Shown here piece by piece: positions 42,476 to 52,348 of a DNA stretch of 64,000 bases. Position 1 is the stretch's first letter. Each line of letters begins with the position of its first letter. The position numbers were made by a program, and so were the translations under genes. The DNA lies in the NCBI RefSeq assembly GCF_022385335.1, contig NZ_CP092431.1, forward strand, positions 4,154,001 to 4,218,000. Reading direction: 5' to 3'. The DNA comes from Streptomyces deccanensis (lineage in GTDB: Bacteria; Actinomycetota; Actinomycetes; Streptomycetales; Streptomycetaceae). Below the pieces are notes generated by a model. It saw nothing but the letters and a program-made list of their open reading frames with translations. It ran no database searches and had not been told where the DNA came from.

Positions 42476-44824
42476 ATGGCTCGGGCTCGGGACGAGCGCC
42501 CCGGCGGCGACGACAGCCATGAGGACCAACAGGACACCGGTGCGCCGGGCGTACGCCCCGACGACGGGTCCGAGCACCGGCACGCGAGCGCGTCGGACAC
42601 ACGGCTGACCGCGCTGTTACGTTCCAACTCGCCGACCGCGTACGCGGCCCTGCGCGAACTGCGCGAGCGCCACCACCCGTCGGTCCTCGCCTACGCCCGG
42701 CTGTGCGCCGCGAGCGAGTCCTCGGCACGGGAACTGGCGACGCAGGCGTTCACGTCCGCCACCAAGGAGACGGCGCGGGGGATCGAGTCGACCGTCCCCT
42801 GGCGCCATCGGCTGCTCCTGTTGACCGCACGGGTCGCCGCCGGCTGGGCCACGGACGGCGGCGCGACCGGTCTCGCCCCCGCCCTGCGCGTCGTGTTGGA
42901 CACGGCGGGCCCCGGCGGCCGCGTCCCGCCCCTGCTCGCCGCGTTCGAACTGCTGCCGCCCCGGCCGCAGGGCCTCATCTGGTACGGCGTCGTGGAGCGG
43001 GAACCGGACGACCGTACGGCCGTCCTGCTCGGCCTCACGCCCGACGACGTGACCTACAAGCGGGAGTCCGCGCTCCACGCCCTGCGCCAGGCCTGTCTGC
43101 GCGTGCGCCTGGCCGCCTCCGACGACCCGCGCTGCCAGGACTTCCGCCGGCTGATCGAGGAGTCCGTACGGCCGGACACCCCTCGCCACAGCACCGATCT
43201 GCAGTCCCACATGGAGCACTGCCCGCACTGCGCCGGCGCGTACGCGGAGCTGTGCGCCCTGCGCGACAGCCCGCGCGCGACCCTCGCGGAGGGGCTTTTG
43301 CCGTGGGGCGGTACGGCGTACACGCGGGGCGCGTCGGGATCGCGCGCCGAGGGTGGCGCCGGGGCCTGGGACGGCGGCACGGGGGCGTGGGACGGGGGTG
43401 CCGGGCGGGACACCGCCGGGGCGCGAGGTGGCCGTAGAACACCGGGTGGGTCCGGGGCGAGCAGCAACTGGGCTGGAGCGGGGGCCGGGGCGGGGGCGGG
43501 AACGGGTGCGGCGGCGGCTGCCGAGGCTTCTGCGGCTGCGGCTGCGGCTTGGGCCGGGACCGGCTTGGGCTCAGGCAGCGGTGCCGGTGGCGGTGCCGGT
43601 GCCGGTGCCGGTGGCAGGGAGCGTGCGGCGAGCGGTGCGGGGGCGGAGACGCCGGGTGATCCGTCGAGCTGGTCCGGCGCCGACTCCGGGGCGGGCATCG
43701 ACACGGGGGCCGGAGCGGGGACATGGCCCGGCCCCGATGGCGATGACCAGGCCCGTACGCCGGCCGGAGCGGAGCCGTGGGCGAGCCCCGGCTCCGGCGA
43801 CCGAGGGGGCGCGTGGGCCGGTCCCGACTCGGACACGCGCATAGGCAGGTCGGCCGCTCCCGCCGGCACGGCGGGTACGGCCGACTTCACGGACATGGCC
43901 GGTCCGGCCGGGGTGGCTGGTGCGGCCGGAGCGGCTCCCGGGTTCGGCGGCGTGCCCGGGTTCGTTGCGGAAGTCGGTGGCGGGGCCGGACAACAGGCCG
44001 ACTTCGGTGCCCGGTCGGTGGGCGGGACGCGGTCGTTGCGCAGGGCCCGGGGCGGGGCCCGTGGGGAGGACACGGCCGGGGCGTCGGGGGCCAAGTGGTC
44101 GTCGTCGCGTCGGGTCGCGCTGACCTCGGTGGCGCTGGGGGTGGCGTTGGCGCCGCTGTTGGCGTTCCTGGTGTTCTCGGGCTCGGGCGGCTCGTCGTCC
44201 GACGACGAGGCGGGTTCCGGCGTCACGCCCGCCGTACCGCCGTCGGGCGCGGTGACCCCGACCGTCCCGCCGAGCCCCACGCCGTCCCCGACCCCGTCGG
44301 AGACGGCGAGTCCCTCGAAGCCGCCGCAGAAGGAGAAGCCGCCGAAGAAACCGAGCCCGGATCCGTCGACGTCGGGGCCCCCGAAGCCGTCGCTGCCTTA
44401 CGGGCCCCCGCTGAACGCCGCCTACACCCAGGTGGTGAACGTCGCGTCGGGCCTGTGCCTGGACATCCGGGGCGAGTTGGAGAAGGGCACCGACGTCGTC
44501 ACGGCCACGTGTTCCTCGCGTGCGACCCAGCGTTGGCGGGTCGACTCCCACCGGGACGCCCTCCAGTCGTTCGCGGACCCCGACCTGTGCCTGGACAGCC
44601 GGGGGGCCACCGACGACGGTGTGGGCGTCTGGGACTGCGATTCGCTCGACGGGGACAACGGGGACAACCTGCGGTTCGAGGTCGACTCCCGGGGAGTCAT
44701 CCGCCCGGCGGTCGCGCCGGGGCACGCCGTGACCCCGGACGCGCTCGGCTCCGTCTCCTTCGCCGAGGCGTCCGGACGCGACAAGCAACGCTGGCGCGCG
44801 GGTGCCGGGCCGGTCCACAGCTAG
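42476..44824 (+). CDS. Sigma-like/zinc-finger membrane protein with extracellular ricin-type lectin domain
   Basis: 782 residues from the ATG at 42476 (GAGGAGG upstream). Residues about 40-230 resemble ECF sigma region 2/4 remnants (YAALRELRERHHPSVLAYAR, TSATKETARG, ERPDD... EPDDRTAVLLGLTPDDVTY). HMEHCPHCAGAYAELCAL near 245 resembles the zinc-finger motif of anti-sigma factors. A 270-residue Gly/Ala/Pro-rich linker follows, then a membrane segment (VALTSVALGVALAPLLAFLV, about 548-568), a Pro/Ser/Lys spacer and a beta-trefoil lectin (NVASGLCLDIRGELEKG, TQRWRVD, LCLDSRG, KQRWRAG; about 640-780). It would read glycans outside and could signal inside. It lies just after sigI. Confidence 0.85.
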   Translation: MARARDERPGGDDSHEDQQDTGAPGVRPDDGSEHRHASASDTRLTALLRSNSPTAYAALRELRERHHPSVLAYARLCAASESSARELATQAFTSATKETARGIESTVPWRHRLLLLTARVAAGWATDGGATGLAPALRVVLDTAGPGGRVPPLLAAFELLPPRPQGLIWYGVVEREPDDRTAVLLGLTPDDVTYKRESALHALRQACLRVRLAASDDPRCQDFRRLIEESVRPDTPRHSTDLQSHMEHCPHCAGAYAELCALRDSPRATLAEGLLPWGGTAYTRGASGSRAEGGAGAWDGGTGAWDGGAGRDTAGARGGRRTPGGSGASSNWAGAGAGAGAGTGAAAAAEASAAAAAAWAGTGLGSGSGAGGGAGAGAGGRERAASGAGAETPGDPSSWSGADSGAGIDTGAGAGTWPGPDGDDQARTPAGAEPWASPGSGDRGGAWAGPDSDTRIGRSAAPAGTAGTADFTDMAGPAGVAGAAGAAPGFGGVPGFVAEVGGGAGQQADFGARSVGGTRSLRRARGGARGEDTAGASGAKWSSSRRVALTSVALGVALAPLLAFLVFSGSGGSSSDDEAGSGVTPAVPPSGAVTPTVPPSPTPSPTPSETASPSKPPQKEKPPKKPSPDPSTSGPPKPSLPYGPPLNAAYTQVVNVASGLCLDIRGELEKGTDVVTATCSSRATQRWRVDSHRDALQSFADPDLCLDSRGATDDGVGVWDCDSLDGDNGDNLRFEVDSRGVIRPAVAPGHAVTPDALGSVSFAEASGRDKQRWRAGAGPVHS

Positions 44825-44847
44825 CAGCGGTCCGCGCCCGGCGCCGG

Positions 44848-46062
44848 TCAGAGCACGCGTACGCCCCTGCGCCACACCCCCGTGACCAGGGGGACGCCCG
44901 GGCGGTAGGCGAGGTGGACGTGGCTGGGCGCGTCCAGCAGCGCGAGATCGGCGTACGCGCCCGGCGTGAGGCGGCCGATGTCGTCGCGGCGGAGCGCCCG
45001 CGCGCCCCCGGCCGTGGCCGACCAGACGGCCTCGTCCGGCGTCATCCCCATGTCCCGCACGGCGAGCGCGACACAGAAGGGGACGGAGGAGGTGAAGGAC
45101 GACCCCGGGTTGCAGTCCGTGGAGAGGGCGACGGTGACGCCCGCGTCGAGGAGGCGGCGGGCGTCCGGCCACTCGGCACGGGTGGAGAACTCGGCGCCGG
45201 GCAGCAGCGTGGCGACCGTACGGCTGTGGGAGAGGGCGTCCACGTCGGCGTCGGTGAGGTGGGTGCAGTGGTCCGCGCTGGCCGCGTCGAGTTCCACGGC
45301 GAGTTGGACGCCCGGGCCGTGGGAGAGCTGGTTGGCGTGGATGCGCGGGTGCAGGCCCCTGGCCTTGCCGGCCGTGAGGATCGCGCGGGCCTGGTCACCG
45401 TCGAAGGCGCCCTTCTCGCAGAAGACGTCGATCCAACGGGCGTACGGGGCGCAGGCGTCGAGCATCTCGCCGGTGACCAGGGCGACGTAGGCGGCGGGGT
45501 CCTCGGCGTGGTCGGGGGAGACGATGTGGGCGCCGAGGTACGTCACCTCGTCCGTGTGCCGGGCGGCGATGCGCAGCGCCCGTGCCTCGTCCTCGACGGT
45601 CAGGCCGTAGCCCGACTTCGTCTCGAAGGTGGTCGTGCCCTGGCGGAGGGCCTCGCGGAGGTAACGGGTGAGGTTGGCCTCCAGTTCCTCGTCGGTGGCG
45701 GCGCGGGTGGCGGCGACGGTCGTGCGGATGCCGCCCGCGCTGTACGCGCGGCCGGACATCCGGGCGTTGAACTCGGCGGTCCGGTCGCCCGCGAAGACGA
45801 GGTGGGAGTGGGAGTCCACGAAGCCCGGGATCACCGCCCGCCCACCGGCGTCGACGCGATTGTCAGTGGCGGGTGCTTTGCTTTGATCACCGGTCCACGC
45901 GATGCGTTCACCGTCGATGACGACGGCCGCGTCCTGGATCAGTCCGAGGGGGGATCCGTCGCCGAGGGAGGGGTCGTTGGTGACCAGGGCAGCGATGTTG
46001 GTGATGAGCGTGCTGGCGGTGCTCGCCGAGTGGGCGGGGCTGTGGGTCGTCGGGCTGCTCAT
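44848..46062 (-). CDS. hutI: Imidazolonepropionase
   Basis: 404 residues from the ATG at 46062 (AAGGA upstream). Amidohydrolase that opens 4-imidazolone-5-propionate to N-formimidoyl-glutamate, the third step of histidine breakdown. [18 protein letters not shown] near 75-92 carries two metal-binding His. [17 protein letters not shown] (metal His), SADHCTHLT and [11 protein letters not shown] (metal Asp) follow. It is the last gene of the hutU-M20-hutF-hutI operon, 89 bp after hutF. Confidence 0.96.
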   Translation of the reverse strand: MSSPTTHSPAHSASTASTLITNIAALVTNDPSLGDGSPLGLIQDAAVVIDGERIAWTGDQSKAPATDNRVDAGGRAVIPGFVDSHSHLVFAGDRTAEFNARMSGRAYSAGGIRTTVAATRAATDEELEANLTRYLREALRQGTTTFETKSGYGLTVEDEARALRIAARHTDEVTYLGAHIVSPDHAEDPAAYVALVTGEMLDACAPYARWIDVFCEKGAFDGDQARAILTAGKARGLHPRIHANQLSHGPGVQLAVELDAASADHCTHLTDADVDALSHSRTVATLLPGAEFSTRAEWPDARRLLDAGVTVALSTDCNPGSSFTSSVPFCVALAVRDMGMTPDEAVWSATAGGARALRRDDIGRLTPGAYADLALLDAPSHVHLAYRPGVPLVTGVWRRGVRVL

Positions 46063-46151
46063 GGCGTCCTTGGTTGCCTGGTCGGCGGTCGGTTCGGAAT
46101 CGGGACGGGGACGGGAACGGGTGGCCGGAGGCACGGGCGGGCCCGCGGGGG

Positions 46152-47507
46152 TCATCCGCGCAGTGCGGCGACGGCGTCCGCGAGGGCTCTCGGCACATCC
46201 GGTACGAGCGCGTGCGCCCCGTCCCGTACGACGTGCCGACCTCCCACCACCGTGTGCGACACGTCTGCTGCCGACGCGGCGAATACCGCGGTCTCCGCGC
46301 CCAGCCGTGGAAGCGGCCCCGCTGTCCTGACGGAGTCGAGCGCGATCGTCGTGAAGTCGGCGAGCGCGCCCGTCTCCAGGGTGCCCGCCTCGTCCCAGCC
46401 GATCGCCGCGTGGCCGTCGGCGGAGGCCGCCCGCAGGAGGGCCGCCGCCGTCCAGTGACCCCGGGTGCGGGTGCGCAGCCGCTCGTTCAGCTCCATCGCG
46501 CGGGCCTCTTCGAGCAGGTCGACGACGGCGTGGCTGTCGGAGCCCAGCGAGAGGGGGGAGCCCGCCCGTTGCAGGGCGACGGCGGGTCCGATGCCGTCGG
46601 CGAGGTCGCGTTCGGTGGTGGGGCACATGCAGGTGCCGGTGCCGCTGTCGCCGAGGAGGGCGATGTCCTCGTCGGTGAGGTGGGTGTTGTGGACGCCGGT
46701 GGTGCGCGGGCCCAGTACTCCGTGGTCGGCGAGGAGTCGGGTGGGGGTGCACCCGTGCGCCGCGTGGCAGGCGTCGTTCTCCGCCGTCTGCTCCGACAGG
46801 TGCACATGCAGCGGCGCCCGCCGTTCCTCGGCCCAGCGTGCGACGGTCGCCAACTGCCCGGCGGGTACGGCCCGTACGGAGTGCACGGCCGCTCCGATCC
46901 GTGCGTGATCCCGGTCCTTGAGAACTGAACAGCGTTCGGCCCAGGCCTCGGCCGTGCCGTCGGAGAAACGGAGTTGGTGGTGGTCGGGTGCCTTGCCGAA
47001 GCCGGCGGAGAGATAGGCCGTGTCGAGGAGGGTGATCCGGATGCCCGCCTCGGCGGCGGCCTCGATCAGCGCCTCGCCCATGACGTTGGGGTCGGCGTAG
47101 GGGGTGCCGCCGGGGGCGTGGTGCACATAGTGGAACTCGCCGACGGCCGTGATGCCGGCGAGGGCCATCTCCGCGTACACCGCCCGCGCGAGGGCGTGGT
47201 AGGTGTCCGGGGTCAGCCGGTCCGCCACCCGGTACATGACCTCGCGCCAGGTCCAGAAGGTGCCCGAGCCGACCTGGACGGTACCGCGCAGGGCCCGGTG
47301 GAAGGCGTGGCTGTGGGCGTTGGCGAGGCCGGGCAGGGTGAGGCCGCGCAGGACGACCGTGCCCGGGGGCGGGGTGGGCGTCCCGGTGCGTACGGCGGTG
47401 ATGCGGCCGGCCTGTGCCGAGCCCTGCCCGGCCACGGTCAGGGTCACGCCCGGCTCGACATGCGTGCCGAGCCAGGCGTGTTCGAGCCAGTAGGTCGTCT
47501 CCGTCAC
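46152..47507 (-). CDS. hutF: Formimidoylglutamate deiminase
   Basis: 451 residues from the GTG at 47507, which overlaps the stop of the M20 gene by 4 nt. Amidohydrolase fold: [18 protein letters not shown] near 60 with two metal His, [25 protein letters not shown] near 240, [10 protein letters not shown], and [20 protein letters not shown] with the metal Asp. It turns N-formimidoyl-L-glutamate into N-formyl-L-glutamate and ammonia, the five-step branch of histidine catabolism. That branch then needs a deformylase. Confidence 0.94.
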   Translation of the reverse strand: MTETTYWLEHAWLGTHVEPGVTLTVAGQGSAQAGRITAVRTGTPTPPPGTVVLRGLTLPGLANAHSHAFHRALRGTVQVGSGTFWTWREVMYRVADRLTPDTYHALARAVYAEMALAGITAVGEFHYVHHAPGGTPYADPNVMGEALIEAAAEAGIRITLLDTAYLSAGFGKAPDHHQLRFSDGTAEAWAERCSVLKDRDHARIGAAVHSVRAVPAGQLATVARWAEERRAPLHVHLSEQTAENDACHAAHGCTPTRLLADHGVLGPRTTGVHNTHLTDEDIALLGDSGTGTCMCPTTERDLADGIGPAVALQRAGSPLSLGSDSHAVVDLLEEARAMELNERLRTRTRGHWTAAALLRAASADGHAAIGWDEAGTLETGALADFTTIALDSVRTAGPLPRLGAETAVFAASAADVSHTVVGGRHVVRDGAHALVPDVPRALADAVAALRG

Positions 47508-48778
47508 CTGCGGACCAGCCCTTCCAGTACGTCGGCGAGCGCGGTCACCCCGGCCAGGCAGTCGTCCTCGGCGGCGTGTTCGGCCGGGGAGTGCGAGACG
47601 CCCGTCGGGTTGCGTACGAACAGCATGGCGGTCGGGACGGTCCCGGAGAGGATCCCGGCGTCGTGTCCGGCGCCGGTCCCGAGCACCGGCACCTTCAGCT
47701 CGGCCGTGTCCCGGCCCAGGATGCGGGCGATCTCGTCGCGCAGGGCGTGTTCGAACTCGACGACGGGGGTGAAGGACTCCCGTACGACGTCCAGCTCGAC
47801 CCCGTGGGCCTGGGCGTGATCGCGGGCGGCCTCCTCGATCGCGTCGACGACCGTGTCCAGCGTCGTCTGGTCCTCGGCGCGGGAGTCGAGCCAGCCGCGG
47901 ACGAGGGAGGGGATGGCGTTGACGCCGTTGGGCTCGACGGCGATCTTGCCGAAGGTGGCGACGGCTCCGGCGAGACGTGCCTCGCGGCGGGCGGCGAGCA
48001 CGGTCTCCGCGTACGACAGCATGGGGTCCCGGCGGTCCACGAGCCGGGTCGTGCCCGCGTGGTTGGCCTCGCCGCGGAAGTCGAACCGCCACCGTCCGTG
48101 CGGCCAGATGGCGCTGGCGATGCCGACGGCGTCGCCGGACAGGTCCAGGGCCCGGCCCTGTTCGACGTGCAGTTCGACGAACGCGCCGATGCGGGCTAGC
48201 CGTTCGGGGTCCGGGCCGATGGCGTCGGGGTCGTACCCGGCGGCCTCCATGGCCCTGGGCAGGCTGACGCCCTCGCCGTCGGTCAGCCGGTGCGCGCCCT
48301 CGACGGTGAGCTGCCCGGCGGCCAGCCGGGAGCCGACACAGGCGAGGCCGAAGCGGGCGCCTTCCTCGTCACCGAAGTTGACGATGGCGAGGGGCCTGGT
48401 GAACTCGACCCGCCGGGACCGGAGTTCGTCGAGCGCGGCGAAGGACGACACGACACCGAGGGGGCCGTCGAAGGCGCCGCCGTCGGGCACGGAGTCCAGA
48501 TGCGACCCGGTGACGACGGCGTCCCCGGCGGCGGGGTCGCCGAGCCAGGCCCACTGGTTGCCGTTCCGGTCGACCTCGTAGGTCAGCCCGCGCGTCTCGG
48601 CCTGCTCCCTGAACCAGGCCCGGCACTCGGCGTCGGCCCCGGTCCAGGCGAACCGCCGGTAGCCGTGGGAGTCGGGGTGCCGTCCGATGGGCAGCAGCTC
48701 CCGCCACATGGTGTGGAACGAGCTGCCGACGGACGAGGCCCCGTCCCTGGCTTCCGGAGAGTTGGCGCCTGCCGTCAT
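47504..48778 (-). CDS. M20-family amidohydrolase (allantoate amidohydrolase-like)
   Basis: 424 residues. Zinc peptidase M20/allantoate amidohydrolase type: [20 protein letters not shown] (metal His and Asp) near 88-107, [10 protein letters not shown] (catalytic and metal Glu) near 138, [10 protein letters not shown] near 197, [10 protein letters not shown] near 240, and [11 protein letters not shown] near 370. It is normally annotated as allantoate or N-carbamoyl-amino-acid amidohydrolase. It overlaps hutU at its start (ATGA) and hutF at its end (GTGA), so it is a tightly coupled member of the histidine operon. Inference: it may remove the formyl group from N-formyl-L-glutamate, the step missing after HutF. 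Confidence 0.9.
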   Translation of the reverse strand: MTAGANSPEARDGASSVGSSFHTMWRELLPIGRHPDSHGYRRFAWTGADAECRAWFREQAETRGLTYEVDRNGNQWAWLGDPAAGDAVVTGSHLDSVPDGGAFDGPLGVVSSFAALDELRSRRVEFTRPLAIVNFGDEEGARFGLACVGSRLAAGQLTVEGAHRLTDGEGVSLPRAMEAAGYDPDAIGPDPERLARIGAFVELHVEQGRALDLSGDAVGIASAIWPHGRWRFDFRGEANHAGTTRLVDRRDPMLSYAETVLAARREARLAGAVATFGKIAVEPNGVNAIPSLVRGWLDSRAEDQTTLDTVVDAIEEAARDHAQAHGVELDVVRESFTPVVEFEHALRDEIARILGRDTAELKVPVLGTGAGHDAGILSGTVPTAMLFVRNPTGVSHSPAEHAAEDDCLAGVTALADVLEGLVRR

Positions 48779-50439
48779 GCGTCGTCACCCTCGCGCATCG
48801 GGACCCGTACGCCCCGCTCGTCGGCGGCGGTCTCGGCGATGTCGTAGCCCGCGTCGACGTGGCGGATCACGCCCATCCCGGGGTCGTTGGTGAGAACCCG
48901 GCGGATCTTCTCGCCGCCCAGCTTCGTCCCGTCGGCGACCGTGACCTGCCCGGCGTGGAGGGAGCGGCCCATGCCGACGCCGCCGCCGTGGTGGATCGAC
49001 ACCCAGGACGCGCCGGAGGCGACGTTGACCATGGCGTTCAGCAGCGGCCAGTCGGCGATCGCGTCGGAGCCGTCGAGCATGGCCTCGGTCTCGCGGTAGG
49101 GGGAGGCGACGGAACCGGAGTCGAGGTGGTCGCGGCCGATGACCAGCGGGGCCGCGAGTTCGCCGGAGGCCACCATGTCGTTGAACCGCTCCCCCGCCCT
49201 GTCCCGCTCGCCGTAGCCGAGCCAGCAGATGCGGGCCGGGAGGCCCTGGAAGTGGACGCGCTCGCCGGCCATCTTGATCCAGCGGTGCAGGGACTCGTTC
49301 TCGGGGAAGAGGTCGAGGATCGCCCTGTCGGTCTTGGCGATGTCGGCGGGGTCGCCGGACAGGGCCGCCCAGCGGAAGGGGCCCTTGCCCTCGCAGAACA
49401 GCGGCCGGATGTAGGCGGGGACGAAGCCCGGGAAGGCGAACGCCCGCTCGTATCCGGCGAGTTGGGCCTCGCCCCGGATGGAGTTGCCGTAGTCGAAGAC
49501 CTCCGCTCCGGCGTCCTGGAAGCCGACCATGGCCTCGACGTGCCGGGCCATGGACTCGCGGGCGCGGGTGGTGAAGCCGGCCGGGTCCTTCGCCGCGGCG
49601 GAGGCCATGTCGTCGAAGTCGACGCCCACCGGGAGGTAGGCCAGCGGGTCGTGGGCGGAGGTCTGGTCGGTGACGATGTCGATGGGGGCGCCTTCGGCGA
49701 GCATGCGCGGCAGCAGTTCGGCGGCGTTGCCCAGCAGGCCGATGGAGAGCGGGCGGCGGGCGTCCCGGGCCTCGACCGCGAGTTGGAGGGCGTGCTCCAG
49801 GCTGTCGGCCCTCACGTCGAGGTAGCGGTGCTCGATGCGCCGCTCGATCGCCCGCGGGTCGACGTCGATACAGATCGCGACGCCGTCGTTCATGGTCACG
49901 GCCAGCGGCTGGGCGCCGCCCATGCCGCCGAGGCCGGCGGTGAGGGTGATCGTCCCGGCGAGGGTGCCGCCGAACTTCTTGGCGGCGACGGCGGCGAAGG
50001 TCTCGTAGGTGCCCTGGAGGATGCCCTGGGTGCCGATGTAGATCCAGGAGCCGGCCGTCATCTGCCCGTACATGGTCAGGCCGAGCTGTTCGAGGCGGCG
50101 GAACTCCTCCCAGTTGGCCCAGTCGCCGACGAGGTTGGAGTTGGCGATGAGGACGCGCGGGGCCCACTCGTGGGTCTGCATGACGCCGACGGGGCGCCCG
50201 GACTGGACCAGCATGGTCTCGTCCTGCTTGAGGGTCCTCAGGGTGCGGACCATGGCGTCGAAGGAGCGCCAGTCACGGGCGGCCTTGCCCGTGCCGCCGT
50301 AGACGACGAGCTTGTCGGGGTGTTCGGCGACCTCGGGGTCGAGGTTGTTCTGGAGCATGCGCAGGGCGGCTTCCTGCTGCCAGCCCAGGGCGCTGAGTTC
50401 CGTACCGCGCGGCGCTTTGACGGGGCGGGGTCCTGACAC
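48775..50439 (-). CDS. hutU: Urocanate hydratase
   Basis: 554 residues from the GTG at 50439 (GAGGAGG upstream). NAD-dependent second step of histidine catabolism, urocanate to imidazolonepropionate. [10 protein letters not shown] near 48, the NAD-binding [16 protein letters not shown] near 163, the catalytic [15 protein letters not shown] (Cys at the conserved position) near 355 and [15 protein letters not shown] near 485. First gene of the operon; its stop overlaps the next start by 4 nt. Promoter and operator candidates lie 30-65 bp upstream. Confidence 0.98.
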   Translation of the reverse strand: MSGPRPVKAPRGTELSALGWQQEAALRMLQNNLDPEVAEHPDKLVVYGGTGKAARDWRSFDAMVRTLRTLKQDETMLVQSGRPVGVMQTHEWAPRVLIANSNLVGDWANWEEFRRLEQLGLTMYGQMTAGSWIYIGTQGILQGTYETFAAVAAKKFGGTLAGTITLTAGLGGMGGAQPLAVTMNDGVAICIDVDPRAIERRIEHRYLDVRADSLEHALQLAVEARDARRPLSIGLLGNAAELLPRMLAEGAPIDIVTDQTSAHDPLAYLPVGVDFDDMASAAAKDPAGFTTRARESMARHVEAMVGFQDAGAEVFDYGNSIRGEAQLAGYERAFAFPGFVPAYIRPLFCEGKGPFRWAALSGDPADIAKTDRAILDLFPENESLHRWIKMAGERVHFQGLPARICWLGYGERDRAGERFNDMVASGELAAPLVIGRDHLDSGSVASPYRETEAMLDGSDAIADWPLLNAMVNVASGASWVSIHHGGGVGMGRSLHAGQVTVADGTKLGGEKIRRVLTNDPGMGVIRHVDAGYDIAETAADERGVRVPMREGDDA

Positions 50440-50465
50440 GGGTCTGCCTCCTCGCTTTACAGCAA

Positions 50466-50502
50466 CTATTCACATCCTTGCTTGATGAATAGAGCTAGTC
50501 AA
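50466..50502 (-). promoter_or_regulatory. Putative hut operon promoter with inverted-repeat operator
   Basis: On the minus strand TTGACT (50502-50497) is followed after 17 bp by AAGGAT. The inverted repeat CTATTCATC / GATgtGAATAG (50492-50466; perfect CTATTCA/TGAATAG core) covers the spacer and -10 region. A repressor bound here would block transcription of hutU. Which regulator acts is unknown; the RpiR protein at 58.2 kb is one candidate. Confidence 0.55.
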
Positions 50503-50596
50503 TACAGCCGTAGGGCCAGCGGCGGCGCGCCGTGGGTGTTTGGCTGGACACACTGGCCGTATGGGTTCGGACGACGACACGACAGCGGGGGAAGAG

Positions 50597-52018
50597 ATGG
50601 GAGACAGGACCAGCGGGACCGGCGGGGAGAGGCCCGGCGCCCGGCAGGACGAGGGGGACGCCGAGCGCACGTTGCGGCTGTTCGACACCGACGGCGAGCG
50701 GGCCGCGCGGCGGGACGAGGCGGTGCGGGCGGCGGTGGAGCAGGGGCTGCTGGGTCCCGGCGAGCCGGTCGTCGCGCTGCTCGACGTGACCGGGATCCGG
50801 GCGTCGGCCGGGGCGCTGCGCAGGGCGTTCGACGCGGTGACGGCGCCGGGGACGCCCGTGCTGCACGCGTTCGCGGTGAAGGCGACGCCGCTGGTGCCCG
50901 TGCTGCGGCTGCTGCGCGAGGCGGGGATCGGCGCGGAGGTGGCGAGTGCCGGGGAGCTGGCCCTGGCGCGGGCGGCCGGGGTGCCGCCGAGGCTGACCGT
51001 GCTCGACTCCCCCGCCAAGACGTCGGCCGAGCTGCGGGAGGCGCTGGCGCTGGGCATCGCCGTCAACGCGGACAATCCGCAGGAGCTGGACCGCATCGAC
51101 GCGCTCGTCCGGTCGGCCACCACCCGCTCCCCCCTCGGCATCCGGGTGAACCCGCAGGTCGGCGGCGGCGCGATCGACGCACTGTCCACGGCGACGGCCA
51201 CCTCGAAGTTCGGGGTGGCGCTCCGGGACGAGGGCGCCCGCGAGTGGGTCGTACGGGCGTATCTGGACCGGCCCTGGCTGAGCCGGCTGCACGCGCACAC
51301 CGGGTCGCAGGGGATCCCGCTGTCGCTGATGACGCGGGGGATCACGGAGACGTACGAGCTGGCGGAGGAGATCAACCGGCGGATCGGGCGGCGGCAGATC
51401 GACACGATCGACATCGGCGGCGGGCTGCCGGTGAACTTCGCCTCGGAGGCGGCGACGCCGACGTACGAGCAGTACGCGCGGCTGCTGGCGGAGGCGGTGC
51501 CGGGGCTGTTCGACGGGCGGTACGGGCTGGTGACCGAGTTCGGGCGGTCGCTGCTGGCGAAGCACGGGACGGTCGTCGCGCGGGTGGAGTACACGAAGAG
51601 CGCGGGCGGCCGGGCCATCGCGGTCACCCACGCCGGGGTGCAGGTGGCGACGCGGACGGTGTACGCGCCGGGGTCGTGGCCGCTGCGGATCGCCGCGTAC
51701 GACGCGAAGGGGCGGGTGAAGGTGGGGCCGACGGTGACGCAGGACGTGGCGGGGCCCGCCTGTTTCGCCGGGGACCTGCTGGCGGAGGGGCGCGCACTGC
51801 CGCTGTTCGAGCCCGGGGACTACGCGGCCGCGCTGGACACCGGCGCGTACTACTTCGCGCACCACTACGCGTACAACTCCCTGCCCCGGCCCGGGATCTA
51901 CGGGTACGCGCCCGGGGAGAGGGGGATGCGGTTCGCGGTGGTGCGGCGGGCGCAGACCGTGGAGGAGCTCGTGGCGGAGGCGGGGGGAGCCGAGCGGGCG
52001 GGGCTGCTGGGGCTTTGA
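50597..52018 (+). CDS. Diaminopimelate-decarboxylase-like PLP enzyme (fold type III)
   Basis: 473 residues from the ATG at 50597, which has GGGGGAAGAG in front; ATG 50561 and TTG 50540 are in-frame alternatives. Alanine-racemase-like barrel: HAFAVKATP with K95 as the PLP Schiff-base lysine, HAHTGSQG, TIDIGGGLPV, TEFGRSLLAK (phosphate site), then GPACFAGDLL with the active-site Cys and DTGAYYFAHHYAYNS. The classic LysA GPLCES and EPGR motifs read GPACFA and EFGR, so the substrate may differ from meso-diaminopimelate. It is divergent from hutU. Confidence 0.87.
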   Translation: MGDRTSGTGGERPGARQDEGDAERTLRLFDTDGERAARRDEAVRAAVEQGLLGPGEPVVALLDVTGIRASAGALRRAFDAVTAPGTPVLHAFAVKATPLVPVLRLLREAGIGAEVASAGELALARAAGVPPRLTVLDSPAKTSAELREALALGIAVNADNPQELDRIDALVRSATTRSPLGIRVNPQVGGGAIDALSTATATSKFGVALRDEGAREWVVRAYLDRPWLSRLHAHTGSQGIPLSLMTRGITETYELAEEINRRIGRRQIDTIDIGGGLPVNFASEAATPTYEQYARLLAEAVPGLFDGRYGLVTEFGRSLLAKHGTVVARVEYTKSAGGRAIAVTHAGVQVATRTVYAPGSWPLRIAAYDAKGRVKVGPTVTQDVAGPACFAGDLLAEGRALPLFEPGDYAAALDTGAYYFAHHYAYNSLPRPGIYGYAPGERGMRFAVVRRAQTVEELVAEAGGAERAGLLGL

Positions 52019-52060
52019 CGGTCGCCGTCCGGTCGTGGGGAGACTTGCGGGGCTTGGGGG

Positions 52061-52110
52061 CGCCCCACGGTTGCTGGTCGCGCTCCTTCCCGCGCCCCTC
52101 GCGCCCCCCA
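52061..52110. repeat. Intergenic palindromic repeat copy
   Basis: cgccccacggttgctggtcg, then cgctccttcccgcgcccctc. It lies in the 330-bp gap between the LysA-like and roadblock genes; the remainder of the gap (to 52348) shows no gene and must contain the promoter of the roadblock cluster. Confidence 0.7.
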
Positions 52111-52348
52111 GAATGGTGAGCGGTCGGCGGCTCGTTCGGGCCCGGCATGCGGGGCAGCCGCATATGCCCACCTCAGGGCGTTGACGTGCCTCCTCAGCCC
52201 CAACAGCGGTGAAAAGCAGGCAAGTCGACCCACCTTAGTCACCTGTCCGCATGTTCCGCTGGAAAATGCCAGATCCCTCACCCCCTGGCGCACACGGTGC
52301 GTAGCGTCTGCGTCACTCAGCCGAACCGCAGGCAGGAGGGGAGCCACG

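Noticed and set aside
43777..46458. 893-codon plus-strand frame over the lectin gene end and hutI
   Set aside because: Antisense to hutI, whose metal-binding motifs are complete; typical GC-rich shadow.
48859..50436. 525-codon plus-strand frame opposite hutU
   Set aside because: Antisense to an intact urocanate hydratase; no motif of its own.
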